This document shows, one piece after another, positions 1-10,824 of a DNA stretch of 64,000 nucleotides. Source of the DNA: Torreya grandis (Eukaryota > Streptophyta > Pinopsida > Cupressales > Taxaceae); assembly GCA_037957365.1 (NCBI GenBank), contig JARHVA010004230.1, forward strand, positions 585,501-649,500. Direction: 5' to 3'. A program made the translations under genes and the position numbers. The notes beneath the pieces are model-generated. The model was not told the origin of the DNA and searched no databases. It saw nothing but the letters and a program-made list of their open reading frames with translations. Position 1 is the first letter of the stretch; every line of letters starts with the position of its first letter.

Positions 1-357
1 TCTAGACATACTTATGCTCTTAGTGAATGTTCATAAAGAAAATACACTAAACCAAACTCAATTTTATATGAATTATAATTTCATATGGGTCTTCAAATTA
101 TTCTAATATAATTTTTCCAAACTCTTCACTTTGTGAAATACATAATCATTTGATCAGGTGGCTTGAATAGGTGTCTCAAACTATATAATTTGAATTTATC
201 CTTATGCATGAATCTAACTCTTCCATTAATTATACATGACTTAAATAATCATCACAGGACCTATAGAATGTCATAAAATCATACTATAGGTGTTATCTTT
301 CTTGATAGGTCAAAAAATGCCTTTTGGTGTTATAGGCATACTGGCTTATTTTAGCCC
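1..357. other. AT-rich flank, no gene seen
   Basis: No open frame, RNA gene or repeat family recognisable. The sequence is AT-rich with frequent stops on both strands. It is the downstream side of the minus-strand ORF that follows. Confidence 0.5.
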
Positions 358-747
358 TTAAGGCCATGTTTGCATATAAATTGGAGTTTGAACACTCTTT
401 AAACGTATATGAAGATTTAAATACATAATTCCATGCTTTAAAAACACTTTAATGAACTTCGAAACCTTTGTTACACCTTGAAAACCATGAGGACCTCCTT
501 TAGCTCCATTATGACTATTTTTAGATGAGTGGGGCATTATGTCAAATAAGTGGGCACTTCCACTTGTGAAATGTTCTTTATAATTATATTTAATATTCTT
601 CGAGTCATGATAATGATTTGAACCAATTTTCAAGTCTTGATTCCACCTATAGGTGCCTAAAAGACAAAAATCTCTCTTAAATATTCCTTTTATGTGTTGA
701 CTGAGCATGCACTTGACTATGTTGATGTATGTCGGAGGTGACTTCAT
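358..747 (-). CDS. uncharacterised ORF, 129 codons
   Basis: An uninterrupted minus-strand frame from an ATG at 747 to a stop at 358. In this AT-rich, stop-riddled surrounding a frame of this length is an outlier, so it may be a real or recently dead coding piece. The predicted protein is basic and hydrophilic, with many Lys, His, Asn and Ser, a glycine-rich patch (AKGGPHGFQG) around residues 82-91, and no obvious signal peptide or membrane segment. I recognise no domain. The chromovirus-type Ty3/gypsy element is inserted with its target duplication only three bases upstream of the ATG. The original 5' part may therefore lie beyond position 6316; joining across the insertion keeps the frame open for four or more codons before a stop. 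It could equally be a chance ORF or a retroelement fragment. Confidence 0.3.
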   Translation of the reverse strand: MKSPPTYINIVKCMLSQHIKGIFKRDFCLLGTYRWNQDLKIGSNHYHDSKNIKYNYKEHFTSGSAHLFDIMPHSSKNSHNGAKGGPHGFQGVTKVSKFIKVFLKHGIMYLNLHIRLKSVQTPIYMQTWP

Positions 748-749
748 GT

Positions 750-754
750 CAAAT
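750..754. repeat. target-site duplication, left copy (CAAAT)
   Basis: The five bases CAAAT directly before the 5' LTR are repeated exactly at 6312-6316 directly after the 3' LTR. Five base pairs is the usual duplication made by Ty3/gypsy integrases. Confidence 0.85.
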
Positions 755-1099
755 TACTACACCCTTAACCATTGGTGTGTCTAGGTAATTGTGGCCAACT
801 TTTGGCTTACATACTTATTTTATATACTTGTTACATTTCTCTATGTTCTTAGATAGGTTGGCGTATAGAATAACCTTAGATAAGTATACTATATATAAGA
901 GGTAGTGATTAGTCCTTATTCATTATGTTGAGTATTATACTATTAGTTCATTTTTGTGGAGGTTTCCCCCTTAAAGTATCTTTTATATATTATCTAGTAT
1001 TATATTCTGTTGTCAATTATTGTTATGTAATCTTGCATATTTACTTATTCTTTGTGATATAAAATCATTCTATTAAAAAATCTAATTAATTTCATTACA
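755..1099 (+). repeat. 5' LTR of the gypsy element
   Basis: 345 bp matching the 3' LTR along its length. The canonical first bases TGTTAC are decayed to TACTAC here; the end is intact (...TTACA). A TATA-like box lies in the middle. Confidence 0.9.
892..898 (+). promoter_or_regulatory. LTR TATA box
   Basis: TATATAA within the 5' LTR. The equivalent place in the 3' LTR (6102-6109) keeps TATATATA, so the box is conserved between the two LTRs and is the likely core promoter of the element. Confidence 0.5.
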
Positions 1100-1101
1100 A
1101 G

Positions 1102-1113
1102 TGGTATTAGAGA
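1102..1113 (+). other. primer-binding site, initiator tRNA-Met type
   Basis: TGGTATTAGAGA starts two bases after the 5' LTR. It differs slightly from the usual plant PBS TGGTATCAGAGC, complementary to the 3' end of initiator tRNA-Met. The mismatches include a C-to-T. Confidence 0.8.
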
Positions 1114-1497
1114 TTTGACTTGGGAAAGTTTCTTATGGCATTTATCTTGATATAGTGAGGTGTGGCTTATTGGTGTGATGGGAGTGAAGAAACATAATTT
1201 ACAATTTGAGAAGAATTAATTTTTCTATCAACACAGTATTGCTCAAAATGCTTTTTTGAAAAAAATATTTAAAGAAACAAAGTCTAGAAAAAAAATTCCC
1301 TTTACAAAATTGCAATCATTGGATTCATCTCGATGAGATGATCTCAATGGTATATTTTGTTAGCACAATTTTTTTGTGCCAAAATTTTTACCCTGTTATA
1401 CAAAGGTAGTCATTATATTCATCTTGTCAATGTGATCACAATGGTACCATCTCTTGGTACACATTTTTTGGGGTAAAAACACTCCTAGGGTTTTTAT

Positions 1498-2616
1498 ATG
1501 TTAGGTTCTAATACTCAGGGAAGAAAACATTGGTGAGGAAATCTTAAGACACCTTCTACTAATGACATGGAATTTGGAACTTTAGATCTAGTGATTTCTC
1601 AACTTCATGTAGACATAAAGAACTTGGTGAGGCATGATGACTTTATTGTAGTCTAAGCTGATGTTTTATGGATGTGCAAAGAGATTAATGTTGTTCACAA
1701 TGAATTTCATCATATCACTACACAATTGGCTGCCCTTGCATCTTAGTTTCAACCCAAAAACCCTACACTTTAACATTCAATTCCTCCTCTCAACACTAAT
1801 AAATCCTATGCTAGTATGAAACTAATGTTGCCAAAAGTGGACATGCATAAGTTTGATATTAAGGATCCTCTCACTTGGATTACCTAAATTTAGAATTTAT
1901 TTGAGCTGCATCAAACCCCTAGTTCTTATAAGGTGATAGTGTCATCTTTATATCTATAACCTAAGAAATTCATTTGGTATCACTAGTTATGTGCTCAAAA
2001 TAAAAATAATGGTGCTCTTATTACATGGTTTATTTTCATTGAAGAGTTGTTGGCTTATTATTAAAATAATGTCTCTGAGAACTATTTCAGCTAATTATCC
2101 AAACTATGGAAAATAGGAACTGTGAAGGATTATATTCATCAATTTCAGAATCTCTCTTTACTAGTAGAATATATCACTAAGGAAAATTTGAATAATATAT
2201 TTTTGGGTGGCCTCGAAGATAGCATCAAATTCAAGGTTTGAATGTTTAACCCAACATCGGTATTAGAAGCTATCCCTAAGGCATGTATGGTAGAAGCAAA
2301 ATAGATGGTCAAAAGGAAAACTTTCACTACTGGTCATGATAATACCTCTCTAGAACCATCATTTCCATAACCCACTAGATTAACATAATGATAAATTGAG
2401 GAGAAGTGAGCCAAAGGGTTGTGTTATGGTTATGACAACAAATGGAAGAAAGACCATCGTTGTGATGAAAAGAAGTTGTTTTACATTGAAGGTGCCAATG
2501 ATGATGAAGATGATGAAGAAGTACATGGTGAGGATCTAGAAGGTCTTGAGGAGGAATCTAAAGATTCTCAAACTACTATTTTTTGTCATGCCCTTTCAGG
2601 TATTAGTAATCTATAA
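1498..2616 (+). pseudogene. Ty3/gypsy gag relic
   Basis: One reading frame from the ATG at 1498 holds a decayed gag. The conserved retrotrans_gag core is readable around 1870-2270 (motifs such as GTVKDYIHQFQNLSL and FLGGLEDSIKF). The nucleocapsid end at 2410-2470 reads KGLCYGYDNKWKKDHRC, a knuckle-like motif in which a Cys is replaced by Tyr. It is followed by an acidic stretch (DDEDDEEVHGEDLEG) typical of the gag-protease linker in this lineage. At least ten in-frame stops, mostly TAG/TAA. Gag would form the virus-like particle; this copy cannot. Confidence 0.85.
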
Positions 2617-2960
2617 ACACTTAAGCTGATGGTTTTCCTTAAGATATAGAAGGTCACTATCTTGATTGATTCTAGGAACACACATAACTTCATCAAAAGT
2701 AAGTTGGTTTCTCATTTAAACTATTTCATTTATCCAGCTTCAAAATTTTAGGTTATGATTAAAGATGGTGGTAGTGTTAGTTGTTCAGGAAAATGTCATA
2801 GTATTAAGCTGGCTATGGGAGACTATGTGTTAGATTCTTTTATATGTGTTATTCCCATGGTGGAGCTAATATTGTTCTAGGAGTATAGTGGTTCACCACT
2901 TTCGACAATATTGAGATGAATTTCATGGAATTATTCATGTGTTTTCATTATAAAGAAATG
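2617..2960 (+). pseudogene. Ty3/gypsy protease relic
   Basis: In the same frame as gag. The aspartic protease active site, normally Asp-Ser-Gly in this family, reads ILIDSRNTHNF, with Asp-Ser-Arg at 2668-2676: Gly is replaced by Arg through a G-to-A change. A stop lies ten residues upstream. Protease would cut the gag-pol precursor inside the particle; this copy is inactive. Confidence 0.8.
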
Positions 2961-3219
2961 ACATTTAAACTAAGGGGATTAAGAGCTAAACCTTGACAAC
3001 TTGTTAGCTCCCATTAAATGACAAAGATTATTTATAAAGGTGTTGAAGGATTTATAGATCACTTATTTTCCATGGAAGTACAACCAACTTAGCCATATCC
3101 ACCTCTTGATCTACAAGAAGTGATCAATGCCCATTTTTTAATTTTTACTGACATGCCAAAAGGAATTTCACTTAATTACATACAGGGGATTAAGAGCTAT
3201 CAAACTTATTCCTAGCACT

Positions 3220-4030
3220 ACGCCACCCAACGTCAGGGAATACATATATCCCTATAACTAAAAAAATGAAATTGAAAATATGGTACAAGATATTTTAGAT
3301 TTAGGAATCATTCTCCATAGCCAAAGTGAATATTCTTCATTAATTATCATGGTGAGAAAGAAATATGACACTTGGAGGTTGTACCCTAACTATAAAGAAC
3401 TCAACAAGTACACTATCAAAGATAAGTTTCTTATTCTTCTCATTGATGATTTTTTATATGAATTAAATGGTTTTTTTTTATTTTACCAAGTTAGATGTAT
3501 GTTTTGGATATCATCAAATCTAGATTTGTGATGAAGACATACCCAATATAGATTTTAGGACTCATGAGGGTTGTTATGAGTTTTTTGTTATGCCTTTGGT
3601 CTAACAAATGCACCATCTACTTTTCAAAGTTTGATTAATACTATTTTTAGGCTATTTTTGAGGAAATTTTTTTTGGTATTTTTTGATGATATCCTCATTT
3701 ACATTAAAAATTGGGAAGACCATTTGCAACATGTGAAATAGGTACTCTCTATTTTAGAACAAAATTAATTGTATACCAAACCTTCCAAATTTACTTTTGG
3801 GGCTTGTGAGGTTGAATATTTGGGTCATATGGTTTCTTATGAAGGAGTGAAAGGGGATCCGAAAAAAATCCAAGCAATGGTGGACTAGCCAATTCTTAAG
3901 ACACTCAAGCAACTATGGGGATTTTTGGGGCTAACTGGTTACTATCGTAGGTTTGTCAAAAATTATGGTAGTATTATATCCCCACTTACCTCTTTGTTGA
4001 ACAAACACTTCTTTTAGTGGACTGATGTAG
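3220..4030 (+). pseudogene. Ty3/gypsy reverse transcriptase relic
   Basis: Palm and thumb motifs are readable in order: the entry motif around 3280-3330, WRLYPNYKELN near 3372-3404, [18 protein letters not shown] around 3570-3622, the catalytic FFDDILIY at 3679-3702, and the thumb motif [14 protein letters not shown] at 3929-3970. The catalytic Asp pair is intact, and FFDD in place of YxDD is normal for plant Ty3/gypsy. The T-run at about 3468-3480 shifts the frame, and stops interrupt it repeatedly (for example TGG to TAG after MVD near 3888). It would copy the element RNA into DNA. Confidence 0.9.
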
Positions 4031-4079
4031 CTACCCTGGCATTTGAATAATTAAAATTGTCGATGAGCACTACTCTATT

Positions 4080-4480
4080 AATGGCTACTCATGATTTTTT
4101 AAAGACTTTTGTGGTTAAATGTGATACATCTGGGTATGGTATGGGTGTTTTACTCATGTAATAAGGTAAAGCATTTTAATTTTAAAGTCATCAAATAAAG
4201 GGTAAAAATCAACACAAGCCCATCTATGAGAAGGAAATGATGGCCATTTTGCATGCATTCAAATAATAGAGACCTTATTTGATGGGTTGTAACTTTTAGG
4301 TAAAGACTAATCATGATAGTCTTTAATACTTTTTAGAACAATGGTTGTCATCTAAAGAACAATATAAATGGGTAACTAAGATGTTAGTCTATGATTTTTA
4401 AATAGTCTAAAAAAAAGGTAAGGATAATGTGGTGGTAGATGCACTGTCAAAAAAGGATGAATCCGTTGAGACATTTCTAT
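4080..4480 (+). pseudogene. Ty3/gypsy RNase H relic
   Basis: Follows RT. Motifs readable are FVVKCDTSGYGMGVLLM (first catalytic Asp), YEKEMMAILHAFK (catalytic Glu) and the closing KGKDNVVVDALSKK. The usual tandem Gln after LLM is now TAA TAA, and the Trp of the RPYL motif is now TAG. It would remove RNA from the RNA-DNA hybrid. Confidence 0.85.
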
Positions 4481-4679
4481 GTGCCATAGCCATTTTTCAG
4501 GTAGATTGGCTAGATGAAGCATGATCAGAATGGGAACATGATAGTGCTACCCATGACTTGATTAAAAATATTTATCAAGGTTTAGGTGGATTTGAAAAAT
4601 TCACATGGAAGGTTAATACATTATGGTATAAATATAGATTGTACCTATCTAATAATTATCTTCTTAAGCAAAAAATCCT

Positions 4680-5420
4680 CTAGGAACTTCGTGCAACTCC
4701 AATTGGGGTTCATTCAAGATTTTTGAAAACCTATCACAAAATCAAGCATGATTTTCTTTGTAAGTAGTTAAGGGTGATGTCTAGAAATATTTGGCTAAAT
4801 ATATGATCTATCAATAAAACAAAGGTGAAACCATCAAAACCCCAAATATTTTATAGCCTTTATCCATCCCTAGCCAACATTGGGAAGAGGTATTAATTTA
4901 TTTCATAATAAGGTTACCAAGATCTGATGATCAAAATGTTATCATGGTTGTTTTGGATCATCTTAGTAAGTATGCTCATTTTTGTTCTTTATCATAGCCA
5001 TTTGTTTCTAGTACAGTAGCTACTAATTTTCTCAATATAGTTTAGAAACTACATGGGACCCCTAAGATCATTTTTAGTGATAGATATACAATTTTTAGTA
5101 GTAGTTTTTGGACTAAGTTATTTACATGTTTGGGTACCTATTTGTCTCACATTTCATCCTATCATCCTCAATATTATGGAAAAACTAATGTAGTCAAAAA
5201 ATGTTTGCAAGGATATATGTATTATTTTGTTTCTAATAAATAGGATAAATGGGTTCATTAGTTGCCACTTTCTAAATGGTGATATAACAATTTTGTTGAT
5301 AGTTCTTCAAAAATGTCTCCTTTTGTGGAACTCTATGGATACCACTCTCCATCCATCACTTTAACCTTGAAGGTCCATCCTAAGGTTCATGGAGTTGAAT
5401 AACATATTCACCATCAATAG
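4680..5420 (+). pseudogene. Ty3/gypsy integrase relic
   Basis: The N-terminal zinc-binding region is recognisable but has lost its Cys pair. The catalytic core is readable as VIMVVLDHLSKYAHF (first Asp, about 4937-4981), HGTPKIIFSDRYTIFSSSFW (second Asp, about 5053-5111) and YHPQYYGKTNVVKK (about 5160-5205). The third acidic residue of the DDE triad, expected in the GQTEVV-type motif, reads Asn. Several stops. It would insert the cDNA into chromosomes. Confidence 0.85.
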
Positions 5421-5769
5421 GAGGTCCTTACAAGTTTTTATGAAAATTTAGCTATGACTAGAATCACATGAAGCAATATGCAGATCAACACAAAAGTGAG
5501 AGGCATTTTAAAATTCATGATTGGGTCTTTGTTCACTTGCATCCATATAAGTAGATGTCATTGAGGTAAAAAAAAAAAAAGGATAACAAGTTATCCCCTA
5601 AGAATTATGGGTCTTATCAAATCTTGCATAAAATTGGTAGTGTAGCCTACAAGTTAGATTTTCCTTCATCCACTTGCATATATCCATTATTTCATGTATC
5701 ATGATTAAATAAATTCATTGGACATAGAGTTTTAATTTAAATAAAATTATTATAATTGTATGAGGAAGG

Positions 5770-5912
5770 TATATTTTTTCTTGATCTTGAGGTGATCCTT
5801 CACATGCACACTAAGAAGCTATAATCTAGAGTAATTATAGAGTACCTAATCAAATGGAAGAATATTCCATGTGAAGATGCCACTTGGGAAGATGAATCAT
5901 TTGTGTAGTAAC
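5770..5912 (+). pseudogene. chromodomain-like tail of integrase
   Basis: Reads EYLIKWKNIPCEDATWEDES near the end of pol, matching the second half of chromodomains found at the integrase C-terminus of plant chromoviruses, where they steer insertion to modified chromatin. Stops precede and follow it. This motif is the basis for calling the element a chromovirus. Confidence 0.8.
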
Positions 5913-5950
5913 ATCTAAAGTTTCCATAACATTCAAGATAATGTTGTTTT

Positions 5951-5963
5951 TAAGGGGAAGGGA
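5951..5963 (+). other. polypurine tract
   Basis: TAAGGGGAAGGGA lies one base before the TG of the 3' LTR, the expected place for the plus-strand primer. Confidence 0.85.
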
Positions 5964-5964
5964 T

Positions 5965-6311
5965 TGTTACACCCTTAACCATTGGTGTGTCTAGGGATAT
6001 GTGTGGCTAACTTGTGTCTTACATACCTCTTTTATATACTTGTTAAATTTTTCTATGTTCTTAGATAGGTTAGCCTATAGAATAACCTTGGATAAGTAGA
6101 CTATATATAGGAGGTAGTGTTTACTATTTATTAATAATGTTAAGTATTCCACTATTAGTGCATTATTGTGGAGGTTTACCCCTCGAAATGGATTTTCTAT
6201 ATTATCCAGTGTTCTACTCTGTTGTCAATTATTGTTGTGTGATCTCTCATATTTTCTTATTTTGTATGATATAAAATCATACTATGTGAACATATAAGTA
6301 ATTTTATTACA
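5965..6311 (+). repeat. 3' LTR of the gypsy element
   Basis: 347 bp beginning with TGTTACACCC and ending TTACA. It keeps the canonical TG...CA ends that the 5' LTR has partly lost. TATA box at 6102-6109. Confidence 0.9.
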
Positions 6312-6316
6312 CAAAT
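6312..6316. repeat. target-site duplication, right copy (CAAAT)
   Basis: Exact copy of 750-754. Confidence 0.85.
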
Positions 6317-6972
6317 TGAATATTTTAAGATCAATTATCACTAAATTAGTGTTTAATTATCCTCTCCAACTATCTTCAACCATCTCTCACCCCTATTCTA
6401 GGATGTTTTAACCTCAAACAATGCTTTCTTAACCTCACATAGTCATATTCTATACATTTGGTTGTGTACTATCATGCTTGTGAGTTGGAAGCATCTTGTT
6501 GGTACTGAATAGTCTAGGGTTTCCAAATTGTCATTTAATTTACCTAATATATTTTTATATGTCTACTTCTTGATTTGAGAGATCTTGTATACATATTTTC
6601 CCATATTATTGTGCTTATAAAAAATGCCATGCATATGAACTATAGGTGACTGTCATGTTGACCCTAACTATAGGTAGTACTTGGAGCTCCATGACCTCTT
6701 AATCCTAGCATCATCACTACCTTGAAATCTTAATTTTATTATATATTTAATATTGAGGCCACTAACCCTCAATTCACATGAAATAGTCTTGAAGGATGAC
6801 TATATTTTCATGAATTTAGGGTTTGGTAAGAGTTTAATGACTATAGGTTTCCTTTGATAACCCTTACTCATTATATTATAAAATCCATATTTTTTGGTGT
6901 CATTCCATCATCTATGACCCTTAATTATCAATAAACTTAACCATATACCACAATGTTAGTGTTCTTATCCTT
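6317..6972. other. AT-rich spacer, no gene seen
   Basis: No coding signal found. It contains scattered short words such as GACTATAGG and CTATAGGTG that also occur in the 958-bp repeats and at 10980-11040, so it probably belongs to the same diffuse repeat-derived DNA. Confidence 0.4.
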
Positions 6973-9900
6973 CATGCTTGGAAACATGACTATATGCTCT
7001 TATGGCTATAGGTGCAAGATTTTTAATGTATGACTGTAGCACTAGGTGTTTTAGAGATATTATATTTAGATGTTCCCTAACCCCACAAACCTTTATTTCA
7101 CATGAAACCTCCATGAATCACTATCTTTGACAAAAAATCCTTCATAGACCATTATGCTTGAAAATTTTTGAATTGGAGATAGGCCCACCTTATAATCTTG
7201 ACTATATTTTATGATTGTAAAATGTATTTTATAAGGAATTTTGCTAAGATATCAAGGTTTTTAACCCTTCACAATATGATTTTTATGATTTCATATCATT
7301 ATTAATCCCTTTAGTATCCCTTTTAAATATGAAACCACCTTAGATCACTATGTTCACAACTTCTTGCCAACTTAGATATATGACTGTGTTTGGTATAGCT
7401 ATAGTGGTACTTTTTAAAGTGTATTGATTATCACCAATGTAATTGGAAACCCTCAATTGATTATTATGTTAATATTTTTATATCATGTATTCTTTGAAAC
7501 ATCCCTAGGAATTTGAAACTCCTTGTTCCCTCTTAATGTTGAAAACTTGCATATTAGCTTGAAGATGGACCTTTAGCCTTATGTAGTTGAAGATAATGAC
7601 TATGAAAGGTATGAAAATTGAGTAACATTAATTCAAAGGTTTAATATTTTGGGAAAAATTTGTAATCATCACCTTATAGAAATAACTCCCTCATTATATA
7701 TCACCATCTTCTTGGAAACAAAACCTCCTTTTCCTTTACTCCAAACTTCACTATCTTTTCACTTTCCTTTGAGGATTATACAAAATGTAACCTATAGGCT
7801 ACCTTATTCTAATTGAACTCTACTATCCTTGTATATGAAGTCCCATATAATCTTATTTCAAGTCATTTGATCACTTTATTACTCCTATTGACCCACTCAA
7901 TCATGTACCATTATACTATTACCCTTCTTCATGCTTGAAACATGACTATATGCTCTTATGCCTATAGGTTCAAGATTTTTAATGTATGACTATAGCACTA
8001 GGTGTTTTAGAGATCTAATATTTTGATGTTCCCTTACCCCACAAACCTTTATTTCACATGAAACCTCCATGAATCACTATCTTTGACAAGAAATCCTTCA
8101 TAGACCATTATGCTTGAAAAACCTTGAATTGGAGATAGGCCCACTTTATAATCTTGACTATATTTTATGATTGTAAAATGTATTTTATAAGGAATTTTGC
8201 GAAGCTATCAAGTGTTTTTAACCCTTCAAAATATGATTTTTATGATTTCATATCATTACTAATCCCTTTAGTATCCCTTTTAAATATGAAACCACCTTAG
8301 ATCATTATGTTCACAACTTCTTGCCAACTTATATATATGACTGTGTTTGGTATAGCTATAGTTGTACTTTTTAAAGTGTATTGATTGTCACCAATGTAAT
8401 TGGAAACCCTCAATTGATTATTATGTTAATATTTTTATATCATGTATTCTTTGAAACATCCCTAGGAATTTGAAACTCCTTGTTCCCTCTTAAGGTTGAA
8501 AACTTGCATATTAGCTTGAAGATGGACCTTTAGCCTTATGTAGTTGAAGATAATGACTATGAAAGGTATGAAAATTGAGTAACATTAATTCAAAGGTTTA
8601 ATGTTTTGGGAAAAAGTTTTAATCATCACCTTATAAAAATAACTCCCTCATTATATATCACCATCTTCTTGGAAACAAAACCTCCTTTTCCTTTACTCCA
8701 AACTTCACTATCTTTTGACTTTCCTTTGAGGATTGTACAAAATGTAACCTATAGGCTACCTTTATTCTAACTGAACTCTATTATCCTTGTATATGAAGTC
8801 CCATATAATCTTATTTCAAGTAATTTTATCACTTTATTACTCCTATTGACCCACTCAATCATGTACCATTATACTCTTACCCTTTTTCATGCTTGAAACA
8901 TGACTATATGCTCTTATGGCTATAAGTGCAAGATTTTTAATATATGACTGTAGCACTAGGTGTTTCAGAGATCTTATATTTTGTTGTTCCCTAACCCCAC
9001 AAACCTTTATTTCACATGAAACCTCCATGAATCACTATCTTTGACAAGAAAGCCTTCATAGACCTTTATGCTTGAAAAACCTTGAATTGGAGATAGGCCC
9101 ACCTTATAATCTTTACTATATTTTATGATTGTAAAATGTATTTTATAAGGAATTTTGATAAGATATCAAGTGTTTTTAACCCTTCACAATATGATTTTTA
9201 TGATTTCATATAATTATTAATCCCTTTAGTATCCCTTTTAAATAAGAAACCACCTTAGATCACTATGATCACAACTTCTTGCCAACTTAGATATATGACT
9301 GTGTTTGGTATAGCTATAGTTGTACTTTTTAAAGTGTATTGATTGTCACCAATGTACTTGGAAACCCTCAATTGATTATTCTATTAATATTTTTATATCA
9401 TGTATTCTTTGAAACATCCCTAGGAATTTATAACTCCTTGTTCCCTCCTAAGGTTGAAAACTTTCATATTAGCTTGAAGATGGACCTTTAGCCTTATGTA
9501 GTTGAAGACAATGACTATAAAAGGTATGAAAATTGAGTAACATTAATTCAAAGGTTTAATATTTTGGGAAAAAGTTGTAATCATCACCTTATAAAAATAA
9601 CTCCCTCATTATATATCACCATCTTTTTGGAAACAAAACCTCCTTTTCCTTTACTCCAAACTTCACTATCTTTTGACTTTCCTTTGAGGATTGTACAAAA
9701 TGTAACCTATAGGCTACCTTTCTTCTAACTAAACTCTACTATCCTAGTATATGAAGTCCCATATAATCTTATTTCAAGTCATTTGATCACTTTATTACTC
9801 CTATTGACCCACTCAAACATGTACCATTATACTCTTACCCTTCTTCATGCTTGAAACATGACTATATGCTCTTATGGCTATAGGTGCAAGATTTTTAATG

Positions 9901-10803
9901 TATGACTGTAGAACTTGGTGTTTTAGAGATTTTATATTTTGATGTTCCCTTACCCCACAAAACTTTATTTCACATGAAACCTCTGTGAATCACTATCTTT
10001 GACAAGAAAGCCTTCATGGACCATTATGCTTGAAAAACCTTTAATTGGAGATAGGCCCACCTTATAATCTTGACTATATTTCATGATTGTAAAATGTATT
10101 TTATAAGGAATTTTGCTAAGCTATCAAGCATTTTTAACCCTTCACAATATGATTTTTATGATTTCATATCATTATTAATCCCTTTAGTATCCCTTTTAAA
10201 TATGAAACCACCTTAGATCATTATGTTCACAACTTCTTGCCAACTTAGATATATGACTGTGTTTGGTATAGCTATAGTTGTACTTTTTAAAGTGTATTGA
10301 TTGTCACCAATGTAATTGGAAACCCTCAATTGATTATTATGTTAATATTTTTATATCATGTATTCTTTGAAACATCCCTAGGAATTTGAAACTCTTTGTT
10401 CCCTCTTAAGGTTGAAAACTTGCATATTAGCTTGAAGATGGACCTTTAGCCTTATGTAGTTGAAGATAATGGCTATGAAAGGTATGAAAATTGAGTAACA
10501 TTAATTAAAAGGTTTAATATTTTGGGAAAAAGTTGTAATCATCACCTTATAGAAATAACTCCCTCATTATATATCACCATCTTCTTGGAAACAAAACCTC
10601 CTTTTCCTTTATTCCAAACTTCACTATCTTTTGACTTTCCTTTAAGGATTGTACAAAATGTAACCTATAGGCTACCTATATTCTAACTAGACTCTACTAT
10701 CCTTGTATATGAAGTCCCATATAATCTTATTTCAAGTCATTTGATCACTTTATTACTCCTATTGACCCACTCAATCATGTACCATTATACTCTTACCCTT
10801 CTT
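6973..10803 (+). repeat. tandem array, four copies of a 958-bp unit
   Basis: Using the word CATGCTTG as phase mark, copies begin at 6973, 7930, 8888 and 9846 and the array closes at 10804, giving units of 957, 958, 958 and 958 bp. Copies match base for base apart from occasional substitutions and one- or two-base indels. Homology stops abruptly just after TGACTATA near 10824. No long ORF is shared by all copies, so the unit looks non-coding. The even spacing and high similarity suggest recent amplification by unequal crossing over. Confidence 0.95.
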
Positions 10804-10824
10804 CATGCTTGAATCATGACTATA

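Larger units (their letters stand above)
755..6311 (+). mobile_element. Ty3/gypsy LTR retrotransposon, chromovirus type, structurally complete, coding-dead
   Basis: A 5.56-kb element with two LTRs (755-1099 and 5965-6311), a PBS just inside the 5' LTR, a purine tract just before the 3' LTR, and an exact 5-bp target duplication. Domain order is gag, protease, reverse transcriptase, RNase H, integrase, chromodomain-like tail, which is the Ty3/gypsy chromovirus order. From the gag ATG at 1498 the same frame runs through gag and protease into RT, so the parent encoded a single gag-pol polyprotein. A frame change appears in the T-run near 3470. Numerous stops interrupt it, mostly where Gln or Trp is expected, which fits C-to-T and G-to-A decay. 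LTRs look about 85-90% alike by eye, so the insertion is old. It cannot be autonomous. Confidence 0.93.
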
